A stretch of 64,000 nt of DNA from Sphingobium ummariense RL-3 (GTDB taxonomy: Bacteria; Pseudomonadota; Alphaproteobacteria; Sphingomonadales; Sphingomonadaceae): positions 133,850-197,849 of the forward strand of contig NZ_AUWY01000023.1 in the NCBI RefSeq assembly GCF_000447205.1, written 5' to 3'. The notes under the pieces are model-generated. The model made no database searches. It was not told where the DNA came from and saw only the letters and a list, made by a program, of their open reading frames with translations. This document shows, piece after piece, positions 8,735 through 17,466 of this stretch. The position numbers and the translations under genes were made by a program. How positions within the stretch are numbered: the stretch's first letter is position 1; each line of letters opens with the position of its first letter.

Positions 8735-9373
8735 TCACGCAAGCGCGGCGGCGCGACAAACGGCGAGCAGTTGCGCCTCGATCGCCGCTTTGTTCTCCGG
8801 CTTTGCCGGGTCGAGCCCCGTCATCCGCCGCACCATGCCTGGCGCCGTGCCGAAGATTCGAACCTGGCCGAGAATGGCCACCGCCTTTACCCGTATTGCG
8901 CTATCGTCCCATCGGCCATGCCCGAGCCCACCGATCAGGGCAGCGAGCCTTTCGCCCACGCGCTCCAGCAAGCGATCGTAGAGAATCTCGAACGCCTCCG
9001 TGGGCTCCAGTTGCTCACGCGACACAAAGCGCGCCCAATCCGCGCTGCGCTCATCCAGCATCAGATCGAGGAGCGCCGCCACGAGCCGGTCGATCTCCGC
9101 GAGGTGTGCCTCGTCATCGCTCGCGCCCGGCATCGCCGCGCCATCCAGGCTTGGGGCCAGCACCCGCTCCAGATGGTCGGCAATATGCCCGGCCGCGGCA
9201 AGATAGATGCCGTCCTTGCCGCCAAAATGATAAGTGATCGCCGACATCGTCGTTCCGGCGGCCGCCGCGATCGCACGCGTACTCGCGCCGCTGCGGCCCA
9301 TGCGGCCGAACTGGTCGATCGCTGCATCCAGCAGGCGATTGCCGCAAAGCGACAGGGACTCAGGCTTTGCCAT
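8735..9373 (-). CDS. TetR-family regulator (CerR-like C-terminal domain)
   Basis: The 212-residue protein has an N-terminal TetR HTH (GASTRAIAAAAGTTMSAITY, then HFGGKDGIY). Its C-terminal half (EQLEPTEAFEILYDRLL...VRIFGTAPGMVRRMTG) resembles the CerR/DUF1956 ligand-binding type. It is downstream of and co-oriented with the GGDEF-EAL gene, with a 41-bp gap, so the two are probably one transcript. Its target and ligand are unknown. Confidence 0.85.
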   Translation of the reverse strand: MAKPESLSLCGNRLLDAAIDQFGRMGRSGASTRAIAAAAGTTMSAITYHFGGKDGIYLAAAGHIADHLERVLAPSLDGAAMPGASDDEAHLAEIDRLVAALLDLMLDERSADWARFVSREQLEPTEAFEILYDRLLERVGERLAALIGGLGHGRWDDSAIRVKAVAILGQVRIFGTAPGMVRRMTGLDPAKPENKAAIEAQLLAVCRAAALA

Positions 9374-9414
9374 AGCCGCAGACTAACCGCCGTCTGCCTC
9401 GATCTCAATTGCGC

Positions 9415-11295
9415 TTATCCGGCGCTGGCGCGGTGTTTCGCCCATTCCGGACGGCTCGTCGCCGCGCGCGCCGCCATGCCCCCATAAAGCGGCGTTGCGT
9501 CGGGGACTCCAGCGCCGTGCCGGCGCAACAGCGCCGCCATGGTTTCGCGATCGGCAGCCCGCGCGAACGCAAACCCCTGGCCAAGCTCGCAGCCCATCGC
9601 CCAAAGCTGGCTGGCCTCGACCTCGGTCTCGATTCCTTCCGCGACAATAGCAATGCCCAGCCTACTGGCTGTCTCGATCAGTCCCTCGATGATGATCATG
9701 CCCGGATCGTCCGGCCAAAGCCGCCCAATCAGCGTCCGGTCGATCTTGATGATGTCGACCGGAACATCGAGCACATGTGTCAGCGACGCATGGCCTTTGC
9801 CGAAATCGTCAAGCGCCACCCGCACGCCGGCTGCGCGCAATCGCGCGAGCTCCCTGGCCACCACACGGTCACGCCGACCGGCATAGGCGTCCTCGCTGAC
9901 TTCAAGAATGAGACGCTCTAGCCCAATGCCCGAGCTGTCGAACGCAGCTTCGAGTTTTTGCAGGATGCTGCCGGTGTAAAAGTCCGCCATCGAGACATTG
10001 AGGCCGATATGCCCGATCGGCACGCCGTTATCACGCCACCAGGCGACGTCATTCGCAACGGTCTGCGCCATGTAGCCGGTCAATTCGGTGGCGACATGGG
10101 CATCGGTCGTGGCCTCGTGAAACGCCTCGGCTGCGATGATCGCCCCATCCTTGTCACGCATGCGGCACAGCGCTTCGAGGCCGGCAATCTGGCCGGTATC
10201 GAGCCGGACCACCGGTTGATAATGCGCCTCGATCCGACCCTCCGCCAGGGCCTGTGTCACGTCGCGGATCGCGTCGCGGCGGTGTGTGATGCGCGATCCG
10301 ATCCCCGGCCAGTACCGAACGAAGCCGCCTCGGCCCGTCTCCTTGGCATGATATAGCGCAAAGTCCGCCGCCTCGTTCACGGCGAGCGCGGTCGCCTCAT
10401 CCGGCCCCAGGACGGCCCCGCCAATCGTCGCGCTCGGCACGACCGCGTGACCAGCGCAGCCTACCGGTTCAGCGAGCGCGGCGAATATTCGTTCCGCTGC
10501 AGCATCGAGATCGGCCAACATGCTCGGCGCGCGGATGATGACCGCAAATTCGTCACCGCCCAGCCGGAAGGTGGGGTCGGGCACCATTGCCCGCGCGACG
10601 CGCTTCGCGGCTGCCCGGATCAGGGCATCGCCGGCAAGATGGCCGAAGGTGTCGTTGACGATCTTGAGATTGTCGAGGTCAATGACGAACATGCCCCACG
10701 ACCCCGGCTCATCGCAGGGGATGTTGGCGAGCGCGGCACTCCAGGCCGCCCGGTTCGGAAGTCCGGTCAGCGCGTCTATCGTCGCCCGGCGCTCACGATC
10801 GATCGCTTGAGCATGGCGGCGCAGCGCCGTGGCACACAGCTCGGCACAGGACTCCGCCAGTTCGCGCTCATCCGCCTGCGGTCCTCTCGGATCGCGGCAA
10901 TACGCGGCCAGGACAGCGACCACGTCTTGATCCATATCGATCACCGGAAACGACCAGCATGCTTTAAGATCGAGGCCTTCAAGGAGCGCAACGGCGTCCG
11001 CGAAGCGCGCATCTCGGCGGATGTCCTCGATCACGACACCTTCGCGCCGGTACGCCGCCGTACCGCACGAGCCGACTTCCGGCCCGATCAACAGCCCATC
11101 AAGCGCCGCGCAATAGTCCGCCGGCAAGCCGGGTGCCGCGAGCGGATGCATGAGGCCTGCCCGATCGACGCTCACAATCGAGCAAATCAGGTGCGGCGCG
11201 GCCGCCTCGAAACTCTTGCAAATCTGTTGCGCAGTCTCATCAAGCCCTTCGCCATTCGCGATCATCCGAAGAATCTGATTTTGAATGCGGAGCAA
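9415..11295 (-). CDS. GAF-GGDEF-EAL cyclic-di-GMP turnover protein
   Basis: The 626-residue protein has a GAF-like sensor (~1-160), a GGDEF domain with intact RLGGDEFAV (signature 246-250) and an EAL domain beginning near GLEALCRM (372-379). The EAL residues needed for catalysis appear present: NVS, EVSE, DDFGKGHASL, IIKID, AEGIE and GQGF. It could therefore both make and break cyclic-di-GMP, switching between lifestyles in response to a GAF ligand. I see no transmembrane segment, so it is probably cytosolic. It is the first gene of a short operon with the TetR gene. Confidence 0.93.
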   Translation of the reverse strand: MLRIQNQILRMIANGEGLDETAQQICKSFEAAAPHLICSIVSVDRAGLMHPLAAPGLPADYCAALDGLLIGPEVGSCGTAAYRREGVVIEDIRRDARFADAVALLEGLDLKACWSFPVIDMDQDVVAVLAAYCRDPRGPQADERELAESCAELCATALRRHAQAIDRERRATIDALTGLPNRAAWSAALANIPCDEPGSWGMFVIDLDNLKIVNDTFGHLAGDALIRAAAKRVARAMVPDPTFRLGGDEFAVIIRAPSMLADLDAAAERIFAALAEPVGCAGHAVVPSATIGGAVLGPDEATALAVNEAADFALYHAKETGRGGFVRYWPGIGSRITHRRDAIRDVTQALAEGRIEAHYQPVVRLDTGQIAGLEALCRMRDKDGAIIAAEAFHEATTDAHVATELTGYMAQTVANDVAWWRDNGVPIGHIGLNVSMADFYTGSILQKLEAAFDSSGIGLERLILEVSEDAYAGRRDRVVARELARLRAAGVRVALDDFGKGHASLTHVLDVPVDIIKIDRTLIGRLWPDDPGMIIIEGLIETASRLGIAIVAEGIETEVEASQLWAMGCELGQGFAFARAADRETMAALLRRHGAGVPDATPLYGGMAARAATSRPEWAKHRASAG

Positions 11296-11506
11296 CGTTC
11301 AACCGCCTGGAACCTGAGTATAGCAAGGGATGCGACCAAAATAGTCGCAAGCGGTAAACAAAGACCTTCCCTCCAAGCTGAAAATCACTTTAACCATGTA
11401 CCTGGAGGGGAAGGGCTTCCCCTGCGGCCGAGCCCGGAGTCTCGGCCGACCCCTTCAAGCGGGGAGATCCCCGCAACGCCCCCTAGAGTGAGAGTGCGGA
11501 CCGATC
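11296..11506. promoter_or_regulatory. Divergent promoter region at the edge of the backbone
   Basis: This spacer separates the GGDEF-EAL gene from the DUF932 gene. It contains a 17-bp imperfect palindrome at 11332-11348 (GCGACCAAAATAGTCGC) that recurs near 30765, a hairpin AGGGGAAG/CTTCCCCT at 11406-11423, a GGCCGAG/CTCGGCC hairpin near 11426-11448 and a GCGGGG/CCCCGC hairpin at 11459-11474. It probably holds the promoter for the accessory backbone operon. Confidence 0.5.
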
Positions 11507-11568
11507 TTCCGTGACGGGTTGAAAGCCGAGGGAGAGGCCCTCCGGTGCCCGTCATGGAGTTTTGTCCC
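11507..11568 (+). promoter_or_regulatory. Structured RNA leader 1 (buries the DUF932 ribosome binding site)
   Basis: TTCCGTGACGGG (11507-11518) can pair with CCCGTCATGGAG (11548-11559) in a 12-bp stem with two G-U pairs. The stem encloses an inner hairpin with the motif TTGAAAGCCGAGGGAGAGG. The 3' strand ends in the GGAG Shine-Dalgarno, nine bases before the ATG at 11569. Near-identical leaders precede the genes at 12937 and 14037. Confidence 0.75.
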
Positions 11569-12762
11569 ATGACTATGCAGGTTCTCGATGCCAACCGCGC
11601 CGCCGATGGCGGCTACAAGGTCGATGTCAGCCGCGGCCAGCGGATCGGCCGCGTCTCGTCCGAGTGGTTCTCGCGCCCCGACGACGAACGCTTTCTTTCC
11701 CTTTCCGACCTCGCGCGAACCGTGCGCGAGCGGTCCGAGCGCAGCAAGACGCGTGTCGTGGACAGCGCCCTGGTCCAGGTCGAGGCGAACCGCTCCGACT
11801 CGGAACGCCTGGCGCTCATCGTGCCGGGCGCTGATGCGCCCATCGCACCGACGCACTGGAGCTTCGGCCAGCTCGCCAGCCTGGTCGGCGCCCCGGCCGC
11901 CTATCTCCGCCAGCTTCCAGCCGCGCTCGCCGGTATCAACCTCCAATATGGCCTGACATCGCATCGAGCCGAGCAGGTCAAGACTTTCGAGATCGAAGAC
12001 GGCCGCGTCGAGCTGCGCGCCGTAACCGGCCCCGACTATGGCCGCATCCACGACTATGAGCTGATCGAAGCCATCCAGCGCATCGCCGGCAATGGCACGG
12101 GCGATACGCGCTGGAAGGTCCCTGGTGTGCTCGACTGGTCGACCGGGATCTACAACCCCCATGTCGATGTCGCGAAGGACACGACCACGCTCTATGCCTC
12201 CGATCGCGACGTGTTTGTCTTTCTCGTCGACGATCTCAACCCCATCGAGGCCGGGCGTCTGCCAGACGGTTCGCCCGACCTGTTCTTCCGCGGCTTTTAT
12301 GCCTGGAACAGCGAGGTCGGAGCAAAAACGCTCGGCATCGCGTCCTTCTATCTTCGCGCCGTCTGCCAGAACAGGATGCTGTGGGGGGTCGAGGATTTCG
12401 AGGAAATCACCATCCGTCACTCCAAATATGCAGCCTCCCGCTTCGCCCATGAGGCCGCGCCCGCACTGCTGAACTTCGCGGATTCCTCACCCATGCCTTT
12501 CGTCAACGGCATCAGGGCCGCGCGCGAGCGGATCGTGGCGACGAACGACGAGGATCGCAGCGATTTCCTGCGTCGGCGGGGCTTTTCCAAGGCCGAAACC
12601 GGCAAGATCATCGAGACCGTGCTGGCCGAGGAAGGCCGGCCGCCGGAAAGCGTCTTCGACTTCGTGCAAGGCATCACCGCCGTCGCACGGGACAAACCCT
12701 ATCAGGACGCCCGCCTCGATATGGAGGCCAAGGCCAAGAGGCTGATGGACCGGGCAGCCTGA
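11569..12762 (+). CDS. DUF932 domain protein
   Basis: The 397-residue protein matches the DUF932 family (phage/plasmid-related TIGR03299-like proteins), with segments such as VTGPDYGRIHDYELIEAI and FFRGFYAWNSEVGAKTLGIA. The family is common on conjugative elements and phages and its biochemical role is unsettled. The ATG at 11569 follows GGAG with a nine-base gap inside structured leader 1, and it is preferred to an upstream frame opening at 11545. It is the first gene of the accessory backbone run. Confidence 0.85.
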   Translation: MTMQVLDANRAADGGYKVDVSRGQRIGRVSSEWFSRPDDERFLSLSDLARTVRERSERSKTRVVDSALVQVEANRSDSERLALIVPGADAPIAPTHWSFGQLASLVGAPAAYLRQLPAALAGINLQYGLTSHRAEQVKTFEIEDGRVELRAVTGPDYGRIHDYELIEAIQRIAGNGTGDTRWKVPGVLDWSTGIYNPHVDVAKDTTTLYASDRDVFVFLVDDLNPIEAGRLPDGSPDLFFRGFYAWNSEVGAKTLGIASFYLRAVCQNRMLWGVEDFEEITIRHSKYAASRFAHEAAPALLNFADSSPMPFVNGIRAARERIVATNDEDRSDFLRRRGFSKAETGKIIETVLAEEGRPPESVFDFVQGITAVARDKPYQDARLDMEAKAKRLMDRAA

Positions 12763-12839
12763 CTTTCCGCAAAACCGGGGAGACGGCTTTCCGGCTCTCC
12801 GGTTTTACACGCTTCCGTCTTCACGCTTCGACGTTCCGC

Positions 12840-12936
12840 GGCGCGGTCCTCCCAAGTGCGAGGGCCGCGCCTCGCTCCGTGATGGGTTGAAGGCCGAGAG
12901 ACCGGCTCCCGGCCGCCCATCGCGGAGATCATCCCG
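12840..12936 (+). promoter_or_regulatory. Structured RNA leader 2 with preceding hairpin
   Basis: A 12-bp hairpin (GGCGCGGTCCTC 12840-12851 with GAGGGCCGCGCC 12860-12871) is followed directly by the leader stem CTCCGTGATGGG (12875-12886) with CCCATCGCGGAG (12916-12927). The stem differs from leaders 1 and 3 at a base pair that changes on both strands (GACGGG/CCCGTC to GATGGG/CCCATC). GGAG lies nine bases before the ATG at 12937. Confidence 0.75.
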
Positions 12937-13854
12937 ATGACGACCAAAGAGCCGGCGGACATCCGCCTACGCGTCCTCAGCCTCGGCGCTGGGGTTCAAT
13001 CGACCACGCTCGCCTTGATGGCCGCACATGGCGAGATCGGTCCAATGCCCGACTGCGCCATCTTCGCCGATACCAGATGGGAGCCCCAGGCGGTCTACGA
13101 ACATCTCGCCTGGCTGAAATCGCCCAACGTCCTGCCGTTCCCCGTCCACATCGTGTCGGCCGGCAACCTGCGAGCCGATCTACTTGCCGGCGCCAGAGGG
13201 AAGCGCTGGGCTTCGATCCCGGCCTTCACCCGCAATGTCACGCCCGCCGGCACCGAGCTCCCCGTTTACGACGAAGACGAAAATGGCGATCTCGTTGTCG
13301 TCGGCGCCCGCATCCTCAAGACCGAGCGGGTAGGCGTCGGCATGATCCGCCGCCAATGCACCGGCGACTACAAGATCGTGCCGATCCGCCGAAAGGTCCG
13401 CGAGCTGCTCGGCATCGCCGGTCGGCGGTCGCCTGCGACACCGGTCGCCGAACAATGGATCGGCATCTCGCTCGACGAGGTGCTCCGCATGAAGCCCTCG
13501 TTCGAAGCGTGGCAGGTCAACCGCTGGCCGCTGATCGAACGCCGCATGACCCGGCACGACTGCCTGCGCTGGCTCAAGCGCAACGGCTATCCTCGGCCAC
13601 CCCGGAGTAGCTGCATCGGCTGTCCATTTCATTCCGACGATCATTGGCGGCACATGCGCGACCATGATCCCGACTCCTGGGCCGATGCCGTGTGGGTCGA
13701 TCGCAACATTCGCACGGGTTTCCGCAAAATCCGCGGTGAGCTCTATCTGCATCGCTCCGCCGTTCCCCTCGACAAGGCCGATCTTACGACCGACGCCGAT
13801 CGCGGCCAGCTCGATCTCTGGCCGAACGAATGCGAGGGGCTGTGCGGTGTCTGA
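12937..13854 (+). CDS. PP-loop (PAPS reductase-like) enzyme with conserved cysteines
   Basis: The 305-residue protein has an N-terminal PP-loop variant SLGAGVQS (15-22), the nucleotide-binding loop of PAPS reductases and related ATP-pyrophosphatases. Cysteines at C141 (RRQCTGDYK), C226/C229 (SSCIGCPFHSDDHW) and C299/C303 (ECEGLCGV) could hold an iron-sulfur cluster or form a sulfur-transfer site. Such proteins occur in phages and ICEs, and candidate roles include nucleotide or tRNA thiolation or DNA modification. The substrate is unknown. Leader 2 precedes it. Confidence 0.75.
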   Translation: MTTKEPADIRLRVLSLGAGVQSTTLALMAAHGEIGPMPDCAIFADTRWEPQAVYEHLAWLKSPNVLPFPVHIVSAGNLRADLLAGARGKRWASIPAFTRNVTPAGTELPVYDEDENGDLVVVGARILKTERVGVGMIRRQCTGDYKIVPIRRKVRELLGIAGRRSPATPVAEQWIGISLDEVLRMKPSFEAWQVNRWPLIERRMTRHDCLRWLKRNGYPRPPRSSCIGCPFHSDDHWRHMRDHDPDSWADAVWVDRNIRTGFRKIRGELYLHRSAVPLDKADLTTDADRGQLDLWPNECEGLCGV

Positions 13855-13960
13855 TGCCGCGCGTCCCTGCCATCCCGCCGATCCGGTTCTGCGCACCGAC
13901 GCGCTTACGGCCTCGCGTCTTTCCGTACCGCCGAGGCAGATCGCCGCCGCAGAGAGTAAG

Positions 13961-14036
13961 AGGGCTGCGCCCTTTTTCCGTGACGGGTTTCAAGCCGAGA
14001 GAGAGGCTCTCGGCGCCCGTCGCGGAGTATATCCCG
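13961..14036 (+). promoter_or_regulatory. Structured RNA leader 3 with preceding terminator-like hairpin
   Basis: A small hairpin AGGGC/GCCCT followed by five T residues (13961-13977) runs into the leader stem TTCCGTGACGGG (13976-13987) with CCCGTCGCGGAG (14016-14027). The inner hairpin GCCGAGAG/CTCTCGGC is a perfect 8-bp stem with loop AGAGG. GGAG is nine bases before the ATG at 14037. The T-run overlaps the leader's 5' strand, so terminator and leader folds could be mutually exclusive. Confidence 0.75.
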
Positions 14037-16151
14037 ATGGCCACTGCCGTTCAGAAAATCACCCTCAGCGCCTCGCGCGACATTCCCTTCAACAAGCTCG
14101 TGCTCAGCCAGTCGAACGTCCGCCGTGTAAAGGCCGGCGTCTCGATCGAGGAGCTCGCCGAGGACATCGCCCGCCGCGGCCTCCTCCAGAGCCTCAACGT
14201 GCGGCCGGTTCTCGACGCCGAAGGCGCCGAGACCGGCATGTTCGAGATTCCGGCCGGCGGTCGCCGCTTCCGGGCGCTCGAACTCCTCGCCAAGAAGAAG
14301 CGGCTCGCGCGAAGTGCGCCCGTCCCCTGCATCGTGCGCGAGACCGGCACCGGTATCTCGGCCGAGGAGGATTCGCTCGTCGAAAATGTACAGCGCGCGC
14401 CGCTGCATCCGCTGGATCAGTTCCGCGCCTTCCAGACCCTGCGCGAACAAGGCTTGAGCGAGGAAGAGATCGCCGCGCGCTTCTTCGTGTCGGTCAACGT
14501 CGTCAAGCAGCGGCTCAAGCTGGTCTCCGTGTCGGAGAAACTCCTCGAGCTTTACGCCGACGAGGCCATGACGCTCGAACAGCTCATGGCCTTCACCGTC
14601 TCGGCCGATCCCGCTCGCCAGGAGCAAGTCTGGGAAGCGATCGAGCAAAGCTGGTCGAAGGAGCCCTATCAGATCCGCCGCATGCTGACCGAAAACACGG
14701 TCCGCGCCTCGGACCGGCGCGTGCGTTTCGTCACGCTTGGGGCCTACGAAGAGGCTGGCGGCGCGGTCATGCGCGACCTGTTCCAGGATGACGACGGCGG
14801 ATGGGTCGAAGACGTCCCGCTGCTCGAACGGCTCGTTGCCGACAAGCTGAAGGCCGAAGCGGAAAGCATCGCCGGCGAAGGCTGGAAATGGATTCAGGTC
14901 GCCGCCGACTTTCCCTATGGCCACACCCATGGGTTGCGCGAACTCGCCGGCACGCCGATCGAACTGACCGACGAGGAGCGCGCCACGCGAGCCGCGCTGG
15001 GCGAAGAATATGACCGCCTCGAATCCGAATATGCCGAGGCGGACGAACTGCCCGATGAGGTGGATGAGCGGCTTGGTGAAATCGAGGCCGCACTCGAAAG
15101 CTTCGAGGCGCGCCCGGTCGCCTACGATCCCGCCGAGGTCGTGCGGGCCGGCGCTTTCGTCAGCATCGCGCATGATGGCCGGCTCAGCGTCGATCGCGGC
15201 TATGTTCGCCCCGAGGACGAGGCTCCGGTCGGCAGCGAGGAGACTGACGCACCGGGCGCCGGCCATCCCGGCTCCGAGGACGACGCTACCGTTCAACGCA
15301 CCGTGATCACGCTGGGCGGCGAGTCCCAGGACGATGACGAAGAGGAGGATTTCATCAAGCCGCTGCCCGAGCGGTTGGTGACCGAGTTGACGGCACATCG
15401 CACGCTCGCGCTGCGCGATGCGCTTGCGGGCAACCCGCATATCGCGATGACCGCGCTCCTGCACAAGCTCGTGCGCGACACCTTCCAGCATATCGCTGCG
15501 CCGGGATGCCTGGAGGCTTCGGTGCGCCACGTCTTCTTCCCCGTGCAGGCGGACGATCTGAAGGACAGCGCGTCCGCCAAGGCCGTCGAAGAACGCCAGG
15601 ACGCGTGGAAGAGCGACCTGCCGACCGACGACGACGCTTTGTGGGATCGAATCAACGGCCTCGACGAGACGGGCCGCATGGCGCTTCTGGCCCATTGCGT
15701 GTCGTTCGGCGTCAACGCGCTCTACGAAAAGGCCAACCCCTATGGCGCCGGCCCGACGCAGCATGGCGTGCAGCAACGCATCCATGAGGCGAATCGGCTC
15801 GCCCGTGCGCTCGGTCTCGACATGGCAGCGATCGGGTGGCGGCCGACGGTCGGCAACTATCTCGGCCGGGTGACCAAGCCGCGAATCCTCGAAGCCGTGC
15901 GCGAGGGCGCCGGCGAACAGGCCGCGCAGCTCATCGACCACCTCAAAAAGGGTGACATGGCGAAAGAGGCCGAACGGCTTCTCGCCGATAGCGGCTGGCT
16001 TCCCGAGCCGCTCCGACTGGCGCCCCTGGATGGGGACGCGGCGGACCGGCCTGACGACGAGACCGAAGCGCTGCCTGCATTCCTCTCCGATGACGACGAG
16101 GCAGGCGAGCTCAGCGAGCCGGACGAACCGGCGGCGATCGCCGCTGAATAA
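14037..16151 (+). CDS. ParB/RepB/Spo0J-family protein (large, ICE type)
   Basis: The 704-residue protein has the ParB N-terminal fold: NVRRVKAGVSIEELAEDIARRG, then PAGGRRFRALELL and ENVQRAPLHPLDQF, followed by an HTH-like region (LSEEEIAARFFVSVNVVKQRL). The very long, acidic C-terminal part is typical of ICE/plasmid ParB-like proteins rather than chromosomal ParB. It may act in partition, replication control or transcription; modern ParB proteins are CTP-dependent clamps. No ParA gene is adjacent (the ParA is at 33.9 kb). The start at 14037 is set by GGAG in leader 3; the longer frame from 13830 overlaps the upstream gene. Confidence 0.85.
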   Translation: MATAVQKITLSASRDIPFNKLVLSQSNVRRVKAGVSIEELAEDIARRGLLQSLNVRPVLDAEGAETGMFEIPAGGRRFRALELLAKKKRLARSAPVPCIVRETGTGISAEEDSLVENVQRAPLHPLDQFRAFQTLREQGLSEEEIAARFFVSVNVVKQRLKLVSVSEKLLELYADEAMTLEQLMAFTVSADPARQEQVWEAIEQSWSKEPYQIRRMLTENTVRASDRRVRFVTLGAYEEAGGAVMRDLFQDDDGGWVEDVPLLERLVADKLKAEAESIAGEGWKWIQVAADFPYGHTHGLRELAGTPIELTDEERATRAALGEEYDRLESEYAEADELPDEVDERLGEIEAALESFEARPVAYDPAEVVRAGAFVSIAHDGRLSVDRGYVRPEDEAPVGSEETDAPGAGHPGSEDDATVQRTVITLGGESQDDDEEEDFIKPLPERLVTELTAHRTLALRDALAGNPHIAMTALLHKLVRDTFQHIAAPGCLEASVRHVFFPVQADDLKDSASAKAVEERQDAWKSDLPTDDDALWDRINGLDETGRMALLAHCVSFGVNALYEKANPYGAGPTQHGVQQRIHEANRLARALGLDMAAIGWRPTVGNYLGRVTKPRILEAVREGAGEQAAQLIDHLKKGDMAKEAERLLADSGWLPEPLRLAPLDGDAADRPDDETEALPAFLSDDDEAGELSEPDEPAAIAAE

Positions 16152-16213
16152 CGCAAGGACGCGCGGGACGGCTCGCCCCGTCCCGCGCGTCTCCCCGCTT
16201 TCCATCCACTCAC

Positions 16214-16258
16214 GCCCGGTCCTCGCGCCGGGCGCTTTTCATTTCAGGAGCAATTCCG
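16214..16258 (+). promoter_or_regulatory. Terminator-like hairpin fused to a ribosome binding site (copy A)
   Basis: A GCCCGG (16214-16219) / CCGGGC (16228-16233) hairpin is followed by GCTTTTC and then TTTCAGGAG before the ATG at 16259. The same arrangement recurs at 17467-17508. It could be an attenuator, or a transcript end placed right against the next gene's Shine-Dalgarno. Confidence 0.6.
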
Positions 16259-16735
16259 ATGGACACCGATACCCCCAAGCCGATGCCGACGATCGATTAT
16301 GCCGCCTTTGAGGCAAAACAGAAGGCGTTTGACGAAACCGCCCGCCGCCTGCTCGTGGGCAACAAGACAGTGCTGTTCGAACTGCTTGCCGAGGCCGGTA
16401 TCAGCCAGGTTGTCGTCAAATTCGATGGTTATGGCGATAGTGGCCAGGTGGAAGAGATCGACGCTTTCAAAGGCGACCAGCCAGCCGACCTGCCCGACGC
16501 CAAAATCGAGATTCAGTCCGCACTCTGGGGCAGCCCCGACGTCAAGCGGGAACTTTGCAGCACCGACGAGGCGATCGAGACCATGGCCTATGATTTCCTC
16601 AGCCAGACCCATGGCGGCTGGGAGAACAATGACGGCGCCTATGGCGAGTTCGTTTTCGACGTCGCCGCGCGGTCGATCTCGCTCGACTACAACGAGCGCT
16701 ACACCGCCACCGAATCCTACAGCCACGATTTCTGA
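16259..16735 (+). CDS. Conserved ICE protein (DUF6878-like)
   Basis: A 158-residue acidic protein with segments VVVKFDGYGDSGQVEEI and TMAYDFLSQTHGGWENNDGAYGEFVFDV, recalling the DUF6878 family found on alphaproteobacterial mobile elements. No catalytic motif is visible. AGGAG stands eight bases before the ATG. It begins a run of small genes (16259-18562) that are probably co-transcribed. Confidence 0.7.
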   Translation: MDTDTPKPMPTIDYAAFEAKQKAFDETARRLLVGNKTVLFELLAEAGISQVVVKFDGYGDSGQVEEIDAFKGDQPADLPDAKIEIQSALWGSPDVKRELCSTDEAIETMAYDFLSQTHGGWENNDGAYGEFVFDVAARSISLDYNERYTATESYSHDF

Positions 16736-16746
16736 GGGAGGCAACA

Positions 16747-17154
16747 ATGGGACATTGCTATCACCACGCGCTTTCCTCGGTGCGCAAATGGGGTGGAACG
16801 GCCGACGACTATCTGCCGCTCCACCAATGGTTCGACGAACCGTCCAAGCTGATCACAGCGGACTTCCGGCACCGCGCTCTGCGCCATCATGCCCAAGGCA
16901 TATTCGAACTGGAACGCACCTTTGGAAAGGCGCTTACGATCTCCACCGGACGCATCGTCCCTGTCCGCCTGATCGGCGAACAGCATGTGCTCGAGGATCT
17001 CGGCTTCATTCCGAGCTTCGCCGACTGGGTGCGCCAGATCCGTCCGCAGCCCTGGATGGGGCGCGCCCAGCCGATCCACAAGATCGTCGATCCGTTTGCG
17101 GCCGAAGGCAAGACAAGCGAGCCGGACCAAACCCAATCGGAGGCAGTGCGATGA
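16747..17154 (+). CDS. Conserved ICE protein (DUF6915-like)
   Basis: The 135-residue product starts MGHCYHHALSSVRKWGGTADDYLPLHQWFDE and is rich in His and Trp, matching a family I recall as DUF6915. Function unknown. It lies 11 bp after the previous gene, follows a GGGAGG site, and overlaps the next gene by four bases (ATGA), indicating translational coupling. Confidence 0.7.
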   Translation: MGHCYHHALSSVRKWGGTADDYLPLHQWFDEPSKLITADFRHRALRHHAQGIFELERTFGKALTISTGRIVPVRLIGEQHVLEDLGFIPSFADWVRQIRPQPWMGRAQPIHKIVDPFAAEGKTSEPDQTQSEAVR

Positions 17155-17429
17155 AACCTGAATATCCGCTGCGGCTGTTTTTCGATTGCTCGACGGCGCA
17201 TGTCTCGCCCGCCACCCGGACCTGGCTGGAAACGCTCGCTTCAAGCGGCGAGGCGATGATCGCCGCCACGCCCTATGGCTGGTTTCTCTGGGTCGAGGAG
17301 ACGCCCCCAACCGATCAGCCCGCTGATCTCTCATCGGTCATGGACCACGCGCGGCAGCTTGGCGCCGAATACATCCTCTTCGATCGCGACGCGCCGGAAA
17401 ACGACGCTTTGCCGGTCTTCGACGATTAG
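17151..17429 (+). CDS. Small ICE protein (DUF5983-like)
   Basis: A 92-residue protein (MKPEYPLRLFFDCSTAHVSP, continuing ATRTWLE) resembling DUF5983 domains found in plasmid and ICE proteins of unknown function. The start overlaps the stop of the upstream gene (ATGA). An acidic C-terminus follows a Trp-rich middle (YGWFLWVEE). Confidence 0.65.
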   Translation: MKPEYPLRLFFDCSTAHVSPATRTWLETLASSGEAMIAATPYGWFLWVEETPPTDQPADLSSVMDHARQLGAEYILFDRDAPENDALPVFDD

Positions 17430-17466
17430 CGCCGCAGCCCTTTCCACCGATCTCACCATCAATCCC

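Noticed and set aside
13905..16205. Long open frame (766 codons) on the minus strand
   Set aside because: It is antisense to the ParB-like gene, which has clear domains and a ribosome binding site. GC-rich codon use keeps the opposite frame open by chance.
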